Positions 1-9,308 are shown, numbered from the stretch's first letter. The stretch: 64,000 bases of DNA from Candidatus Bathyarchaeota archaeon (GCA_014729945.1 WJJC01000066.1:5881-69880); one strand, 5' to 3'. Made by a program: numbers and translations. The notes: generated by a model from the sequence alone, not told the origin.

Positions 1-593
1 CCACAGAGGTAAGCATAGGCTGAGTCATCGTACCAGTGTTCCAGCATCTCGCTGATACCCATCTTCCCTAAAGCGTACTGGCTTCTCATGTATGTTTTCT
101 GGTCTTTTGGTATGAAGCTGAATCTTCCACTAGTTCCGCTACTGTAGACTGGGCTCAATCCCTTTTGACTGAATACGTCTATGAGTTCATCCATACTGGG
201 GTTCTTCTTATTGATATCAGGTTTCTCCACTTTGTTGATGCTTATGCTCAGGAGCCAGTTGACGAACTCTTGTCCCTCTAAATAGGCTTTGAAGAAGCGG
301 TGGCTGATGAGGGGAACCTTGGTGAGGTCTTCACGGGTTTGAAGCTGGTCGGGATTAAAATCGAACTCGTTACAGTAAATATGATACCATTTGCTGTTCT
401 CGTACCAGTAGTTGAATGCGTGCTTGATAGCGTCTAGTCTCAGCTTCTCTGCTTTTTCAATGGGGAGCTGGAATAATGTGTCCACTCCGTACAGGGCTTC
501 ATCAACGGGTGTCCATGATTCCCGTGGTGGAACATAGCCGATCTCATGCATCTTCCTTGTTGCCTTACTGACCATGCTGGTTGACCACGGCAT
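1..593 (-). CDS. Adenylate-forming acyl ligase, LuxE/phenylacetate-CoA ligase-like (3' end outside window)
   Basis: About 198 N-terminal residues are visible; the gene runs off the left edge. The frame contains SSGTSG, the glycine/serine-rich ATP-binding loop of the ANL adenylating family, at about residue 152, after an aromatic helical N-terminus that resembles acyl-protein synthetase LuxE and phenylacetate-CoA ligases. Such enzymes activate a carboxylic acid as an acyl-adenylate and pass it to CoA or a protein; the substrate cannot be told here. In-frame ATGs lie at 593 and 575. The minus-strand TATA-like box near 610 would place transcription start near 584 and so favours 575. Divergent from the dehydrogenase at 669. 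Confidence 0.72.
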   Translation of the reverse strand, partial: MPWSTSMVSKATRKMHEIGYVPPRESWTPVDEALYGVDTLFQLPIEKAEKLRLDAIKHAFNYWYENSKWYHIYCNEFDFNPDQLQTREDLTKVPLISHRFFKAYLEGQEFVNWLLSISINKVEKPDINKKNPSMDELIDVFSQKGLSPVYSSGTSGRFSFIPKDQKTYMRSQYALGKMGISEMLEHWYDDSAYAYLC

Positions 594-606
594 AGTAGGA
601 ATCCTG

Positions 607-614
607 TATAAAAA
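607..614. promoter_or_regulatory. Shared TATA-like box between divergent genes
   Basis: TATAAAAA reads as a TATA box on the plus strand (59 bp before the ATG at 669) and as TTTTTATA on the minus strand (17-35 bp before the two candidate ATGs at 593 and 575). It is the only good TATA-like element in the 75-bp gap, so both genes may share it or compete for it. Confidence 0.4.
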
Positions 615-668
615 GGTAAACTGTTTGGACTCGTAACGGCTAAAGGATGCCGTTCCAGACTCAATGGT

Positions 669-1646
669 ATGAAGGTTTTAGTGGTTTACAAGGGGCTCGC
701 GGAGCGTATACAGGAGCGTTTACCCGATGATATTGAGGTAGTATACCCTGAGAAGGGAACAGATGAGGAATTGGTTGAGCTAGCGAGAGACGTGGAGGTT
801 ATAGTCTCAACAAGGTTATCACATATTGTAGCGGAGAATGCGTCGAAGCTTAAGCTACTCCAGAAGATGGGGGCGGGGGTAGACGATATGCCTTTCGACG
901 CCTTAAGGCCTGAGACCTATATGGCGAACACCAGTGGAAGCACTCCGCTGCCATTGGCTGAGGGAGCAGTAGCCCTTCTACTAGCCTTAGCCAAAAGAGT
1001 AGTGCCAAGACATAATGAATTCCTAGAGGGGCGTGGGGATAAACAAGGGGTACTGTTTCACGGGATGACAGCGGGTATACTGGGTATGGGTTCCATCGGT
1101 GTAGAGGTGGCCAGGATGCTCAAGGGAGTCGGTATGAAGGTTATCGGTACAAGGCGAGAGAGGGATGAGAAGCTGAGGAGGGAACTGGGATTAGAGTGGA
1201 TTGGGGGCAAAGACGATCTGGATCATTTAATGCGTGAATCCGATTTCCTCGTTGTCACTGTTCCCCTTACACCTGATACCCGTGGACTCATAGGTGAACA
1301 TGAGATCAGACTATTGAAAACAGGTTCTTATATAGTGAATGTAGCCCGGGGAGCAATTATTCAAGAGAGACCACTTTATGAGGCCTTGAAGGATGGACAC
1401 CTCGCTGGAGCGGCATTAGATGTCTGGTGGCAGCCTCACTTCTGGGATCCTATGTGGAATACTGAGGGTAAGCCTCCTTCAGCGTATCCTTTCTGGGAGC
1501 TGAATAATGTCATCTGTACCCCTCATAATATCGTGTTTACTGATCATCAGAGCGAGGCATCACTGGATATCATGGTGGAGAACATTAAACGAGTCCATGA
1601 AGGCAAGACGCCTATCAACCTTGTGGATAAACAGCTCAGGTATTAA
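669..1646 (+). CDS. D-isomer-specific 2-hydroxyacid dehydrogenase
   Basis: NAD(P)-dependent interconversion of 2-oxo acids and D-2-hydroxy acids. The 325 residues match the family length. The Rossmann motif GMGSIG is at 139-144, the substrate-binding Arg is R227 (NVARGA), and the catalytic His is H286 (TPHN). The usual catalytic Glu of the DVFxxEP segment is replaced: here the segment reads DVWWQP (251-256), with Gln255 where Glu is expected, as in NAD-dependent formate dehydrogenases. The overall sequence otherwise looks like a glycerate/phosphoglycerate dehydrogenase-type paralogue, so substrate is open. Single gene, divergent from the ligase upstream and followed by a tRNA on the other strand. 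Confidence 0.88.
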   Translation: MKVLVVYKGLAERIQERLPDDIEVVYPEKGTDEELVELARDVEVIVSTRLSHIVAENASKLKLLQKMGAGVDDMPFDALRPETYMANTSGSTPLPLAEGAVALLLALAKRVVPRHNEFLEGRGDKQGVLFHGMTAGILGMGSIGVEVARMLKGVGMKVIGTRRERDEKLRRELGLEWIGGKDDLDHLMRESDFLVVTVPLTPDTRGLIGEHEIRLLKTGSYIVNVARGAIIQERPLYEALKDGHLAGAALDVWWQPHFWDPMWNTEGKPPSAYPFWELNNVICTPHNIVFTDHQSEASLDIMVENIKRVHEGKTPINLVDKQLRY

Positions 1647-1717
1647 GCAGAACCTTATCCAGGCCATTTTCTTATAACAAAAAAATATACAATGATTCGT
1701 ATATATTTATTGAGTGG

Positions 1718-1792
1718 TGGGCCGGGCCGGATTTGAACAGGCGATTACCGCGATGTGAACGCGGTGTCCTAGCCAGACTAGACCACCGGCCC
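1718..1792 (-). tRNA. tRNA-Val (CAC)
   Basis: Cloverleaf read on the minus strand: acceptor GGGCCGG pairs with CCGGCCC, anticodon stem CCGCG/CGCGG with loop TTCACAT (anticodon CAC), T loop TTCAAAT. The bases after the discriminator A are CCA, so the tail may be encoded (1715-1717). The T stem GCCTG/CCGGC has one T-C mismatch next to its loop-closing pair. No intron. Confidence 0.93.
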
Positions 1793-1805
1793 ACTCCATC
1801 CCAAT

Positions 1806-1830
1806 AAGAATTGTGTAAGATAAAATTCTT
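1806..1830. repeat. Perfect inverted repeat AAGAATT-N11-AATTCTT
   Basis: Two 7-bp arms (1806-1812, 1824-1830) lie between tRNA-Val and the copper ATPase. The site is upstream of the ATPase TATA box and overlaps the likely tRNA promoter (AT-rich, about 26 bp before the tRNA 5' end). It could be a regulator site for either gene, or chance in AT-rich DNA. Confidence 0.35.
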
Positions 1831-1858
1831 TCTCAATAGACTGGTTAGTTTACTTTGC

Positions 1859-1905
1859 TATATAAGTGCTGGTTACGATCTAGTAGTTGATTAATTTGGC
1901 GGAGG
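1859..1905 (+). promoter_or_regulatory. TATA box and ribosome binding site of the copper ATPase gene
   Basis: TATATAAG at 1859-1866 predicts transcription start near 1888. GGAGG at 1901-1905 then lies in a short leader, 11 bases before ATG 1917. This excludes the in-frame TTG at 1887 as the start. Confidence 0.6.
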
Positions 1906-1916
1906 AAGGGTACGAT

Positions 1917-3920
1917 ATGAAAGAAGAGATGATGGAGCATGAAGCTAAGAATCATCACGCTAAAATGGAGCAGGATTTTAAAAGACGCTTCTTCGTCTCG
2001 CTACTAATCACAATACCTATACTGGTTCTCTCACCGACGATCCAGGATTGGTTTAACTTTACTGTGCCCAGATTCACTGGATACAATTACGTTTTATTTG
2101 GTCTTGCAACTATCATCGCCTTCTATGGTGGCTGGCCTTTCTACAAGGGAGCCAAGCGTGACCTTGAACGCGGTGTCCTTGGTATGATGGTCTTGGTGAG
2201 TATAGCTGTGGGTACAGGATACTTGTTCAGTGCGGCTGCTACCTTCATCCTGACCAATGTGGTGGATTTCTACTGGGAGATCAGTACACTGGTGGTGTTC
2301 CTCCTGTTTGGGCACTGGATGGAGATGAGGATGACGCGGAGAGCCTCCGGGGCGCTTGAGGAATTGGTGAAGCTGATTCCCCCCACAGCTAATAGAATTG
2401 AGGGTGATGAGATCGTAGAAGTGTCCACCGACTATGTTGAGGTCGGTGATGTGCTACTGGTTCGTCCAGGGGAAAAAGTCCCCATAGACGGGGTCATCAT
2501 TGAGGGGAGATCCGCATTAGATGAGTCCATGATCACAGGTGAAAGTAAACCCGTGGCCAAGGGAGAAGGGGATGAGGTTATCGGAGGGACGATAAACACT
2601 ACCGGGGCACTGAGGATTAAGATAGAGAAGACAAGTGAAGAGACTGCCCTGGCTCAGATCATCCAGTTAATGGAGGAGGTTCAGGAATCCAAGCCACCTA
2701 CACAGAAACTTGCGGATAGAGCCGCACATTATCTCACCATCACAGCGATCACGGTGGGGCTGGGTAGCTTTATTTACTGGAACTATTTCGGGAGGGCGAG
2801 CCTTGTATTCGCATTGACAACGATGGTTACTGTTACTGTAATAGCCTGCCCCCACGCTCTAGGGCTGGCGATTCCTACGGTCACAGCCATCTCAACGACG
2901 CTGGCAGCGAGTAATGGGATACTGGTGAAAAACGCTGATGCGTTGGAGGTTGGTGAGAAAATAGATACCATCATTTTTGATAAGACAGGTACACTCACAA
3001 AGGGAACTTTCAGCGTTACTGACATCATATCATCAGGTGATATGAGCGAGGAGGAGTTACTACGATATGCGGCATCGTTAGAATACGAGTCAGAGCATCC
3101 CATAGGGAAAGCCTCGAATGAAGCAGCTAAGGAGAGGGAGATCGAATTGCATGATACTAAGGGATTTGAAGCAATATCAGGGCACGGAGTCAGAGGCACC
3201 GTTAACGATAGGAAGATGACCGCCGGTACCCTAAAGCTAATGAATGATATGGGTAAAAGCATCTCAGAAGAATTGTTGGAGAAGGGTGAACGGCTCTATG
3301 ATGAAGCTAAGACTCTGAGCTATATTGCAATCGAGGACGAAGTGGTGGGGATTGTCGCATTCTTGGATGAGTTGAAAGATAGTAGTCTCAAGGCTATAGA
3401 AGAGCTACATGCGTTAGGTAAAGAGATAATTATGATAACGGGAGACAACGAGCGCACAGCCCGGGCAATCGCAGAGAAAGCCGGGATAGATGACTACCTA
3501 GCAGAGGTCCTGCCCGAGGATAAGGCTAGTGAGGTGAAAAAGATTCAGGATGCGGGTAAAAAGGTGGCCATGGTGGGGGATGGTATCAATGATGCGCCTG
3601 CTCTCGTACAGGCAGATGTTGGAATAGCCATTGGCGCGGGTACAGATGTGGCTATTGAGTCCGCGGATATTGTCTTGATTAAAAATGAGCCGAGTGACGT
3701 CTTGAAACTTATCAGGTTGAGTAAAGCTACTATGCAGAAGATGAGGGAGAACCTATTCTGGGCTTCAGGGTATAACGCGATAGCTATACCTGTAGCAGCA
3801 GGGGTACTGATGCCATGGAATATTACCCTGAGACCGGAAGTGGGTGCACTAATAATGTCAGCAAGCTCAATAATTGTAGTTGCAAACGCGTTACTGCTGA
3901 GAAACGAGGAAATAGACTAA
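1917..3920 (+). CDS. copB: Copper-translocating P-type ATPase, CopB type (P1B-3)
   Basis: ATP-driven export of copper (or silver) across the membrane. From ATG 1917 the protein has 667 residues with a short His/Met-rich N-terminus (MMEHEAKNHH) in place of a CxxC metal-binding domain. Motifs in order: TGES (207-210), CPH in the metal-transport helix (311-313), DKTGT phosphorylation site (355-359), HPIGKA, GDGIND, and a C-terminal helix with SSIIVVANALLL. CPH rather than CPC is the hallmark of CopB-like pumps. ATG 1917 has a GGAGG site and lies downstream of the predicted transcription start. Its stop overlaps that of the aminotransferase by 4 bp. Confidence 0.93.
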   Translation: MKEEMMEHEAKNHHAKMEQDFKRRFFVSLLITIPILVLSPTIQDWFNFTVPRFTGYNYVLFGLATIIAFYGGWPFYKGAKRDLERGVLGMMVLVSIAVGTGYLFSAAATFILTNVVDFYWEISTLVVFLLFGHWMEMRMTRRASGALEELVKLIPPTANRIEGDEIVEVSTDYVEVGDVLLVRPGEKVPIDGVIIEGRSALDESMITGESKPVAKGEGDEVIGGTINTTGALRIKIEKTSEETALAQIIQLMEEVQESKPPTQKLADRAAHYLTITAITVGLGSFIYWNYFGRASLVFALTTMVTVTVIACPHALGLAIPTVTAISTTLAASNGILVKNADALEVGEKIDTIIFDKTGTLTKGTFSVTDIISSGDMSEEELLRYAASLEYESEHPIGKASNEAAKEREIELHDTKGFEAISGHGVRGTVNDRKMTAGTLKLMNDMGKSISEELLEKGERLYDEAKTLSYIAIEDEVVGIVAFLDELKDSSLKAIEELHALGKEIIMITGDNERTARAIAEKAGIDDYLAEVLPEDKASEVKKIQDAGKKVAMVGDGINDAPALVQADVGIAIGAGTDVAIESADIVLIKNEPSDVLKLIRLSKATMQKMRENLFWASGYNAIAIPVAAGVLMPWNITLRPEVGALIMSASSIIVVANALLLRNEEID

Positions 3921-4843
3921 ACGGGGGTTAACCAGTTCCTGTATTTGGGTACGTTACCTGCCAATATCTCGGAGTAGTATTCCGCTACCTCGGTTGTTAT
4001 AGGTCCAGGGTACTCGTTCCCGAACTTTATGTCATCAACACTGGTGACTGGTGTACACTCGCCTCCAGTTCCGCAGAGGAAAACCTCATCACATGCATAG
4101 AGATCTACACGGGTAACATCTCTTACCTCAACCGGGTAGCCTAGATCTGGTATAAACTCGATAAACGCGCCTCGGGTAACAGACTCCAGTATGCTAGCGG
4201 TAACAGGCGGGGTAATTACCTTTCCATCTCGAACCATCATTAAACATGCCAAAGTAGCTTCCGAGACAAACCCACGTCTATCAAGGAAAATCGCGTTATC
4301 ATACCCACAGCGCCTAGCCTCACGGATCGCGTGCATACTGTTCAAATAATTCGCCCAGCTCTTAGCCTGAGGTGGCATAGCATCACTGCTGATCCGTGTC
4401 CAGCTGCTCACCATAAACCTACGCTCCTCAGCGAACTTTGGGTTATCTTTGCCCAATAGCGTCTCAAAGGGCCAAACGGGTACCACTACGTGACTGTCAT
4501 CGCTACCCCAAGAGCCCTTCGGCCAGATCCTTGGCTGGATATACGTGTTCTCATCGTAGTCATTCCTGATTATACACGCCCGCACAGTCGCCAGTAACTC
4601 ATCCCGAGTGTAAGGCATAGCCAAACCGTTAACCTCTGCGCTTCTCCAGAGCCTGTCAATATGCTGATCCCAGCCGAAGATGTTCAGCTCACCCTTACTA
4701 AGCACATCACCGGCAGCGTAAGCCTTTATACCCTCAAATATGCCCAGATGGATACTTTCCATAGGTGAAACCAGCGCTTCACTGGTGGGTATGACTTTAC
4801 CATTCATCCAGCAATACTTTGAACCATGAAATCCTGCACTCAT
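3917..4843 (-). CDS. ilvE: Branched-chain amino acid aminotransferase-like, PLP fold type IV
   Basis: Transfers amino groups between branched-chain amino acids and 2-oxoglutarate, the last step of Val/Leu/Ile synthesis. The start MSAGFHGSKYCWMNGKV (ATG 4843) matches the family N-terminus; an in-frame ATG at 4900 adds 19 unlike residues and leaves only 6 bp to the divergent gene. The PLP lysine is in AKSWANYLNS, followed by GYDNAIFLD. The usual SEGSGxNIF cofactor loop is altered to SEATLACLMMV, so specificity may differ from canonical IlvE; another class IV aminotransferase (D-amino acid or aminodeoxychorismate-lyase-like) is possible but less likely. Confidence 0.85.
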   Translation of the reverse strand: MSAGFHGSKYCWMNGKVIPTSEALVSPMESIHLGIFEGIKAYAAGDVLSKGELNIFGWDQHIDRLWRSAEVNGLAMPYTRDELLATVRACIIRNDYDENTYIQPRIWPKGSWGSDDSHVVVPVWPFETLLGKDNPKFAEERRFMVSSWTRISSDAMPPQAKSWANYLNSMHAIREARRCGYDNAIFLDRRGFVSEATLACLMMVRDGKVITPPVTASILESVTRGAFIEFIPDLGYPVEVRDVTRVDLYACDEVFLCGTGGECTPVTSVDDIKFGNEYPGPITTEVAEYYSEILAGNVPKYRNWLTPV

Positions 4844-4906
4844 ATTAAAAGAAACACCCTGTGGAGATATAGCAATTTCTAAAACATAGGAGATTAACAA
4901 ATTACC

Positions 4907-5257
4907 ATGTCCGTTGAAGGATACAAAGCCTCAGTAGTAATCAGAGAGAAGAAATCCCGTGAAGCAGCCATGGAGGAGGCCAGACGATTCAAGGACTGCC
5001 CCCATCTACTAGCCTATGGTCTGAGTGGAAGAAAGATAATCTCCGTGTTCATGGCCCCCGAGGAACTAGAGTGGTGGATAAACTACTCGGAACTATTTCC
5101 AGATAGTGACTCAGAAACCATACTAATAGATGAAGTCTACTACCCTGAAGAACCCAGAGAGATAAAAACATCTGACACCCCGCCATGTGGAGCAGAGTGC
5201 ACTGATTGTCCATTCAAGAAAAAACATGGATGCAGTGGCTGCATAGCCACCACATGA
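4907..5257 (+). CDS. Small cysteine-rich protein with a C-terminal metal-binding motif
   Basis: 116 residues. The last 25 carry CGAECTDCPFKKKHGCSGC, a spacing seen in DUF3795-like small zinc or iron-sulfur proteins; the N-terminal 90 residues look like a compact alpha/beta domain. No function can be assigned. Divergent from the aminotransferase and convergent with the dipeptidase, whose stop lies 2 bp away, so it is a single-gene unit. Confidence 0.68.
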   Translation: MSVEGYKASVVIREKKSREAAMEEARRFKDCPHLLAYGLSGRKIISVFMAPEELEWWINYSELFPDSDSETILIDEVYYPEEPREIKTSDTPPCGAECTDCPFKKKHGCSGCIATT

Positions 5258-5259
5258 GA

Positions 5260-6276
5260 TTAACTTATAACCTCTTTGAAGACCCGCATATGGTTACCGC
5301 CGAGAATCTTCATTATATCCTCGTCGCTGTAACCACGCTGAACAAGAACACGGGTAACGTTAGGTGTCTTATCAACACTCTCCAAACCCTCTGGTGGCTC
5401 CCCTATACCGTCAAAATCCGAGCCCAGACCCACGTGGTCGGGTCCAACCAGTTCTACTATGTGGTCAATGTGATCAACCATATCATTAATGGTGACATCT
5501 TCTCCGCCTTTCTTAATGAAAGCTGGAGCATAGTTCATACCAAGAACACCACCATGATCAGCTATCGCCTCAATCATATCATCAGTGCAGTTACGAGGAT
5601 GATCACAGATAGCCCTAGCATTACTATGACTGGCGATGAAAGGACCATCCATAATATCAGCTACATCCCAAAAAACGCTGTCAGCAAGGTGGCTTACATC
5701 GAAGATCATACCCAGCTTATTCATTTCCTCAAGAGCCTCTACGCCTAACTCAGGTAGCTTGCTCTCAGCTCGTTTGGCTCCTAACCCATCCGCGAACGGG
5801 GTCCTATAGTTCCACGCGAAGCTTAGCATCCTTACGCCGAGCCTGTAGAAGACTCTCAACAAGGCGATATCCCCCATTAGGGGCTCCGCTCCCTCGATGC
5901 TGAGTAATCCACATACTCTCCCCTTCTTTTTAGCTTGCACTATCTCACCGTGAGTTGTTACTGACATTATCTCGGAGTTGTCATCGATCTGGGTATAAAA
6001 CTTATCCACCATCTGAAGAGCCCTTAACGTGGCGTCTGGTACAATGGGTGCTCTACCAGTGTATATGGCAAATGTCTGGCAGGTAACCCCACCCTCAATC
6101 ATCCGTGGAAGATCCAAGTGTCCTCTCTCGCTTCTTTCTCCTAGTGTACGTGCTTTTGGTAGTGGCCAAGGCTGTTTAAGGAAGTGTCCCAGTGTGTCAC
6201 AGTGGGTGTCAACGATTATGGCTTCCCTGTGAAGCCTCATGGCTCGTTCTTCTTGAGCTTCATTTAACTCTATCAT
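5260..6276 (-). CDS. Membrane dipeptidase family zinc hydrolase (peptidase M19)
   Basis: Amidohydrolase-fold dipeptidase that cleaves dipeptides, often with D or dehydro residues. The 338 residues match the family. Zinc ligands are visible: THCDT (H25, D27), the bridging Glu in LLSIEGAEP, DVSH, and IASHSN, followed by GLGSDFDGI. No signal peptide, so probably cytoplasmic despite the family name. The start at 6276 gives MIELNEAQ, a normal family N-terminus. Single gene. Confidence 0.92.
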   Translation of the reverse strand: MIELNEAQEERAMRLHREAIIVDTHCDTLGHFLKQPWPLPKARTLGERSERGHLDLPRMIEGGVTCQTFAIYTGRAPIVPDATLRALQMVDKFYTQIDDNSEIMSVTTHGEIVQAKKKGRVCGLLSIEGAEPLMGDIALLRVFYRLGVRMLSFAWNYRTPFADGLGAKRAESKLPELGVEALEEMNKLGMIFDVSHLADSVFWDVADIMDGPFIASHSNARAICDHPRNCTDDMIEAIADHGGVLGMNYAPAFIKKGGEDVTINDMVDHIDHIVELVGPDHVGLGSDFDGIGEPPEGLESVDKTPNVTRVLVQRGYSDEDIMKILGGNHMRVFKEVIS

Positions 6277-6478
6277 GGGTTAGAATAGGTGTATGGGGTT
6301 ATTACCTTTTTTCAATAAATGATCAATACTATATATTCACAAGAAACGCAGCAAATGAACCAGAAATAGATCCGATGACACCAGTTAACTAATACTTTAT
6401 TGTACCCGGAAACCCGATTCCTTTAGTCAATCTTTAAAAATGAGGCTAAGCTAAGAAGACAGAGTCCGAGGAAAAACG

Positions 6479-8533
6479 ATGCTCATCCGTGAGGTAATAC
6501 TAGAGAACTTTATGTCATACGAGTACGCCAGAGTACCCCTGAAAGAAGGGGTAAACGTAGTCTGCGGACCCAACGGCTCCGGTAAAAGCAGTCTACTACT
6601 GGGGATATGCGTCGCCCTCGGAGACACTTATACAGAACGATCAAAGAAACTCAGCGACCTCATCAGATGGGGTAGCGAGACAGCCAGAGTCACACTGATT
6701 CTGGATAACACGGTTGGGGAGAAAGGTTACAGACCAGTACCCCAGTATAATATGGATGAGATTACACTCACAAGAACCCTGAGGGTCGATGGAAAATATG
6801 GTTTCAGGGTCAACCAGAGAAACGTGACCAAGGCTGAGGTAATGGGGCTTCTGAGAACATATGGCTTTGACCCCACTAATATGCTGATAATCATGCATCA
6901 AGCCATGCCCAGCAAGTTCGCTAACATAAACCCCAAGGAGAGACTTCAGATATTGGAGGAAGCAGTCGGGTTTGATACCTTCCGAGAAGACGTGATAGAG
7001 GCGAAGAAAAAACTCAGTGGGGTACTGAGCGAGGAAGAGAGCCTCGGCAACTTGTTAAATCAAGCAAGGGAGACACTAAATTATTGGCGTGAACAGAATG
7101 AACGCCTTCAGGAGAAAAAGCAGTTAGAGAAGAGACAGACCTTCCTCCAGCAGGAGATGGCTTGGAGCAGGGTAATGTCCATGGAGGAACAGGTGGAGAA
7201 ACTCCAAGAACAGGTAAAGGATACAGAAAAGGAGCTGTTTGAAGCCGAGGAGGAGACGGAGCAGAACACCAAGCTAATAGTGGACAGCGAGCAAATGCTC
7301 CAGAATCTAAGAACCCACCGAGAAGACCTCATCGAGAAACGTATCCAATCAGAGAGAATCGTCGGGGTAAGCGAGCACAGCATCAACACAGCTAAAGACA
7401 GACTTAGCCAGCTAGAAGACAATATACTAGAGAGTAATCAACAGAGAAGACGCTTCGAAAACAGCTACAAGAATCTTTTAAACCAGCTTGAATTAGGGCC
7501 CACTAAGCTGGATGACTACTTCAAGCTCTTCGAGGAGCTAGAAGAGACACAGGTAGAAACCTACGAGAGCCTGAGCAACCAGTTTAACGCCCAGAGGAAC
7601 ACGATCCAGACCCAGTTAGAGACGTATACACGGCGGTTAACCACGGCAGAGGAAGAAGCCCAGAAACTAGTAACAGAGATAAATCAACTGCGTGGGAGAA
7701 TCGATAAAGCCAATGATCAGTACATCGACAGTAGAATCAACCTGGCGTTACTGAAGGATCGACGCCAACGCCTGAACCGCAGAGTTGAGGTGCTAAAGGC
7801 AGAGTTGGATAGGGCTAACCGTGACCTGAAGGACGCTGAGGCGGAGGCATTAATCAAAGGGCAGCGGATCGAGACAGGGAGAACCGGGGAAGAGATACTT
7901 AACGAGATAAGAAAGACTCAGGGAATCCTCATGGGGATGTCCAATATACCTGATGAAGCAGAGGAAATGTACGAGAGCTACAACGAGACATTCAGAGAGA
8001 TACAGCAGCGGATCGAGGAAGTTAAAGAAAACCGACGTAAAATACTCAAAGAGATCGAGGAACGAAACAAGAAATGGAGACAGGTAACAGAGAAACTCCT
8101 CGACGACGTTAATATACGATATAAGCAGTTACTCAAGAGACTTCAGGCAAACGGAGAAGTCAGATTAATCGACAGCCACGACATCGAAGAAGCTGGATTA
8201 GAGATATTCGTGGGGTTCAAGGGTGCCCCGCCCAGCCGACTCGACCCGTACACGCATAGTGGTGGAGAGCGGAGCAGCAGCGTTATGGCGTTCCTGCTCT
8301 CACTACAGCAGAATGTATTGAGCCCCTTCAGGGCTGTTGACGAGTTCGACCTCCACATGGATCCCCAGAACAAGGAGGCTGTTAGTGAGTTCATTGTTCA
8401 GACTATGGAGGGCACCGATGACCAGTATATGGCTATAACCCCCAGCCAGATTACTTTCAAAGGGAAAGATGTTCATATCATCATGGTTCACAAGACGGAG
8501 ACGATCTCAGAGCCCACGGTAGTGGAGGAATAA
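6479..8533 (+). CDS. Short SMC-family ATPase related to Smc5/Smc6
   Basis: ABC-type ATPase head split by a long coiled coil. Walker A GPNGSGKSS is at 30-38; an SMC-like Q-loop region (MHQAMPSK then PKERLQILEEAVGF) follows near 142; residues about 165-560 are heptad-rich coiled coil. The C-terminal half has SGGERSS (about 594) and the Walker B run SPFRAVDEFDLHMD (about 614-627). SPFRxxDEFDxxMD is very close to eukaryotic Smc6, and the later QYMAITP resembles Smc5. At 684 residues it is far shorter than SMC (about 1170). I see no CxxC zinc hook and no obvious hinge domain, so its coiled-coil apex is unusual. First gene of a three-gene operon; one base separates its stop from the next ATG. Confidence 0.88.
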   Translation: MLIREVILENFMSYEYARVPLKEGVNVVCGPNGSGKSSLLLGICVALGDTYTERSKKLSDLIRWGSETARVTLILDNTVGEKGYRPVPQYNMDEITLTRTLRVDGKYGFRVNQRNVTKAEVMGLLRTYGFDPTNMLIIMHQAMPSKFANINPKERLQILEEAVGFDTFREDVIEAKKKLSGVLSEEESLGNLLNQARETLNYWREQNERLQEKKQLEKRQTFLQQEMAWSRVMSMEEQVEKLQEQVKDTEKELFEAEEETEQNTKLIVDSEQMLQNLRTHREDLIEKRIQSERIVGVSEHSINTAKDRLSQLEDNILESNQQRRRFENSYKNLLNQLELGPTKLDDYFKLFEELEETQVETYESLSNQFNAQRNTIQTQLETYTRRLTTAEEEAQKLVTEINQLRGRIDKANDQYIDSRINLALLKDRRQRLNRRVEVLKAELDRANRDLKDAEAEALIKGQRIETGRTGEEILNEIRKTQGILMGMSNIPDEAEEMYESYNETFREIQQRIEEVKENRRKILKEIEERNKKWRQVTEKLLDDVNIRYKQLLKRLQANGEVRLIDSHDIEEAGLEIFVGFKGAPPSRLDPYTHSGGERSSSVMAFLLSLQQNVLSPFRAVDEFDLHMDPQNKEAVSEFIVQTMEGTDDQYMAITPSQITFKGKDVHIIMVHKTETISEPTVVEE

Positions 8534-8534
8534 G

Positions 8535-9308
8535 ATGAGCGAGCTTGAGAGCGTCATAAACCTATGCAAGATGGTTCAGAGTGGAAAGATAGAGCCATTT
8601 GACATCGACTTCGACTATGTTATGAGTGTCATCAAGAAACATTATCCTAACATTAAGAACCCTAAGGATTTCTGCCTAGACGCTGAGGCGCTGAGAGAAC
8701 TCAGTAACGTGCTTGAACGCCAGAACCAGTGGATAGAGCACAAATCCACTACACTATACAAGGATCCATTCATGCTGAGCCAGAGCCTATTAGCATTGGA
8801 CATTGGAGCCATCGCGGATCTATTCCTCAGAACATGGCACCCATTGGTGGAGTTGGAACAGATGAGCGCAGGCACTCTGGGAGCCAGCCTCGGGTACTGG
8901 GGGGACCTCGTTCCCATCGATGAGAGATGGCAAGACGAGGAGGTAGAGGAGAGGGAGACAGGCAGGACCACCCGTGACGAGGTGCGGCGTATGGGGTTAC
9001 TGCCAGAGGAAGGATTCACTGAAGTGATAGAGAAACTCTGGAAGGAGCTTGAGGAGAAGGTGGGATCCGGTGGAGATATCGATTACTGGGACTGGATCGG
9101 TGCAGATACCTACGAGGATACTGTTAACAGGGCATATCTAACCGTATTCATGGTGAGTTACGGGTACGCGGGCGTCGAGTGGGACCAGTTAATGGATGAA
9201 TACACTATTTTCCATAAAGAGGAGCCCATACCGGACCCTGAGCAGGGAAAAGTAAGCCTACCGGTATTAGTAGACTATGAGGAGTGGAAACTTTGGCGAA
9301 ACGAGTGA
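8535..9308 (+). CDS. ScpA-like kleisin, partner of the upstream SMC-like ATPase
   Basis: 257 residues. The N-terminus (MVQSGKIEPFDIDFDYV, about 13-29) follows the ScpA kleisin pattern of a helix, GKI, D-x-DI and a following helix; ELSNVLERQ...EHKSTTL resembles the second N-terminal helix that contacts the SMC neck. A charged low-complexity linker (about 135-165) follows. The C-terminal part (NRAYLTVFMVSYGYAG...HKEEP) fits the winged-helix domain that binds the SMC cap. Kleisins bridge SMC heads. Assignment rests on pattern and on the operon, since kleisins are poorly conserved. ATG is 1 nt after the ATPase stop. Confidence 0.72.
   Translation: MSELESVINLCKMVQSGKIEPFDIDFDYVMSVIKKHYPNIKNPKDFCLDAEALRELSNVLERQNQWIEHKSTTLYKDPFMLSQSLLALDIGAIADLFLRTWHPLVELEQMSAGTLGASLGYWGDLVPIDERWQDEEVEERETGRTTRDEVRRMGLLPEEGFTEVIEKLWKELEEKVGSGGDIDYWDWIGADTYEDTVNRAYLTVFMVSYGYAGVEWDQLMDEYTIFHKEEPIPDPEQGKVSLPVLVDYEEWKLWRNE

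Noticed and set aside
440..664. Minus-strand 74-codon frame at the left end
   Set aside because: It overlaps the better minus-strand ligase frame (SSGTSG motif) in another phase and shows no protein-like pattern.
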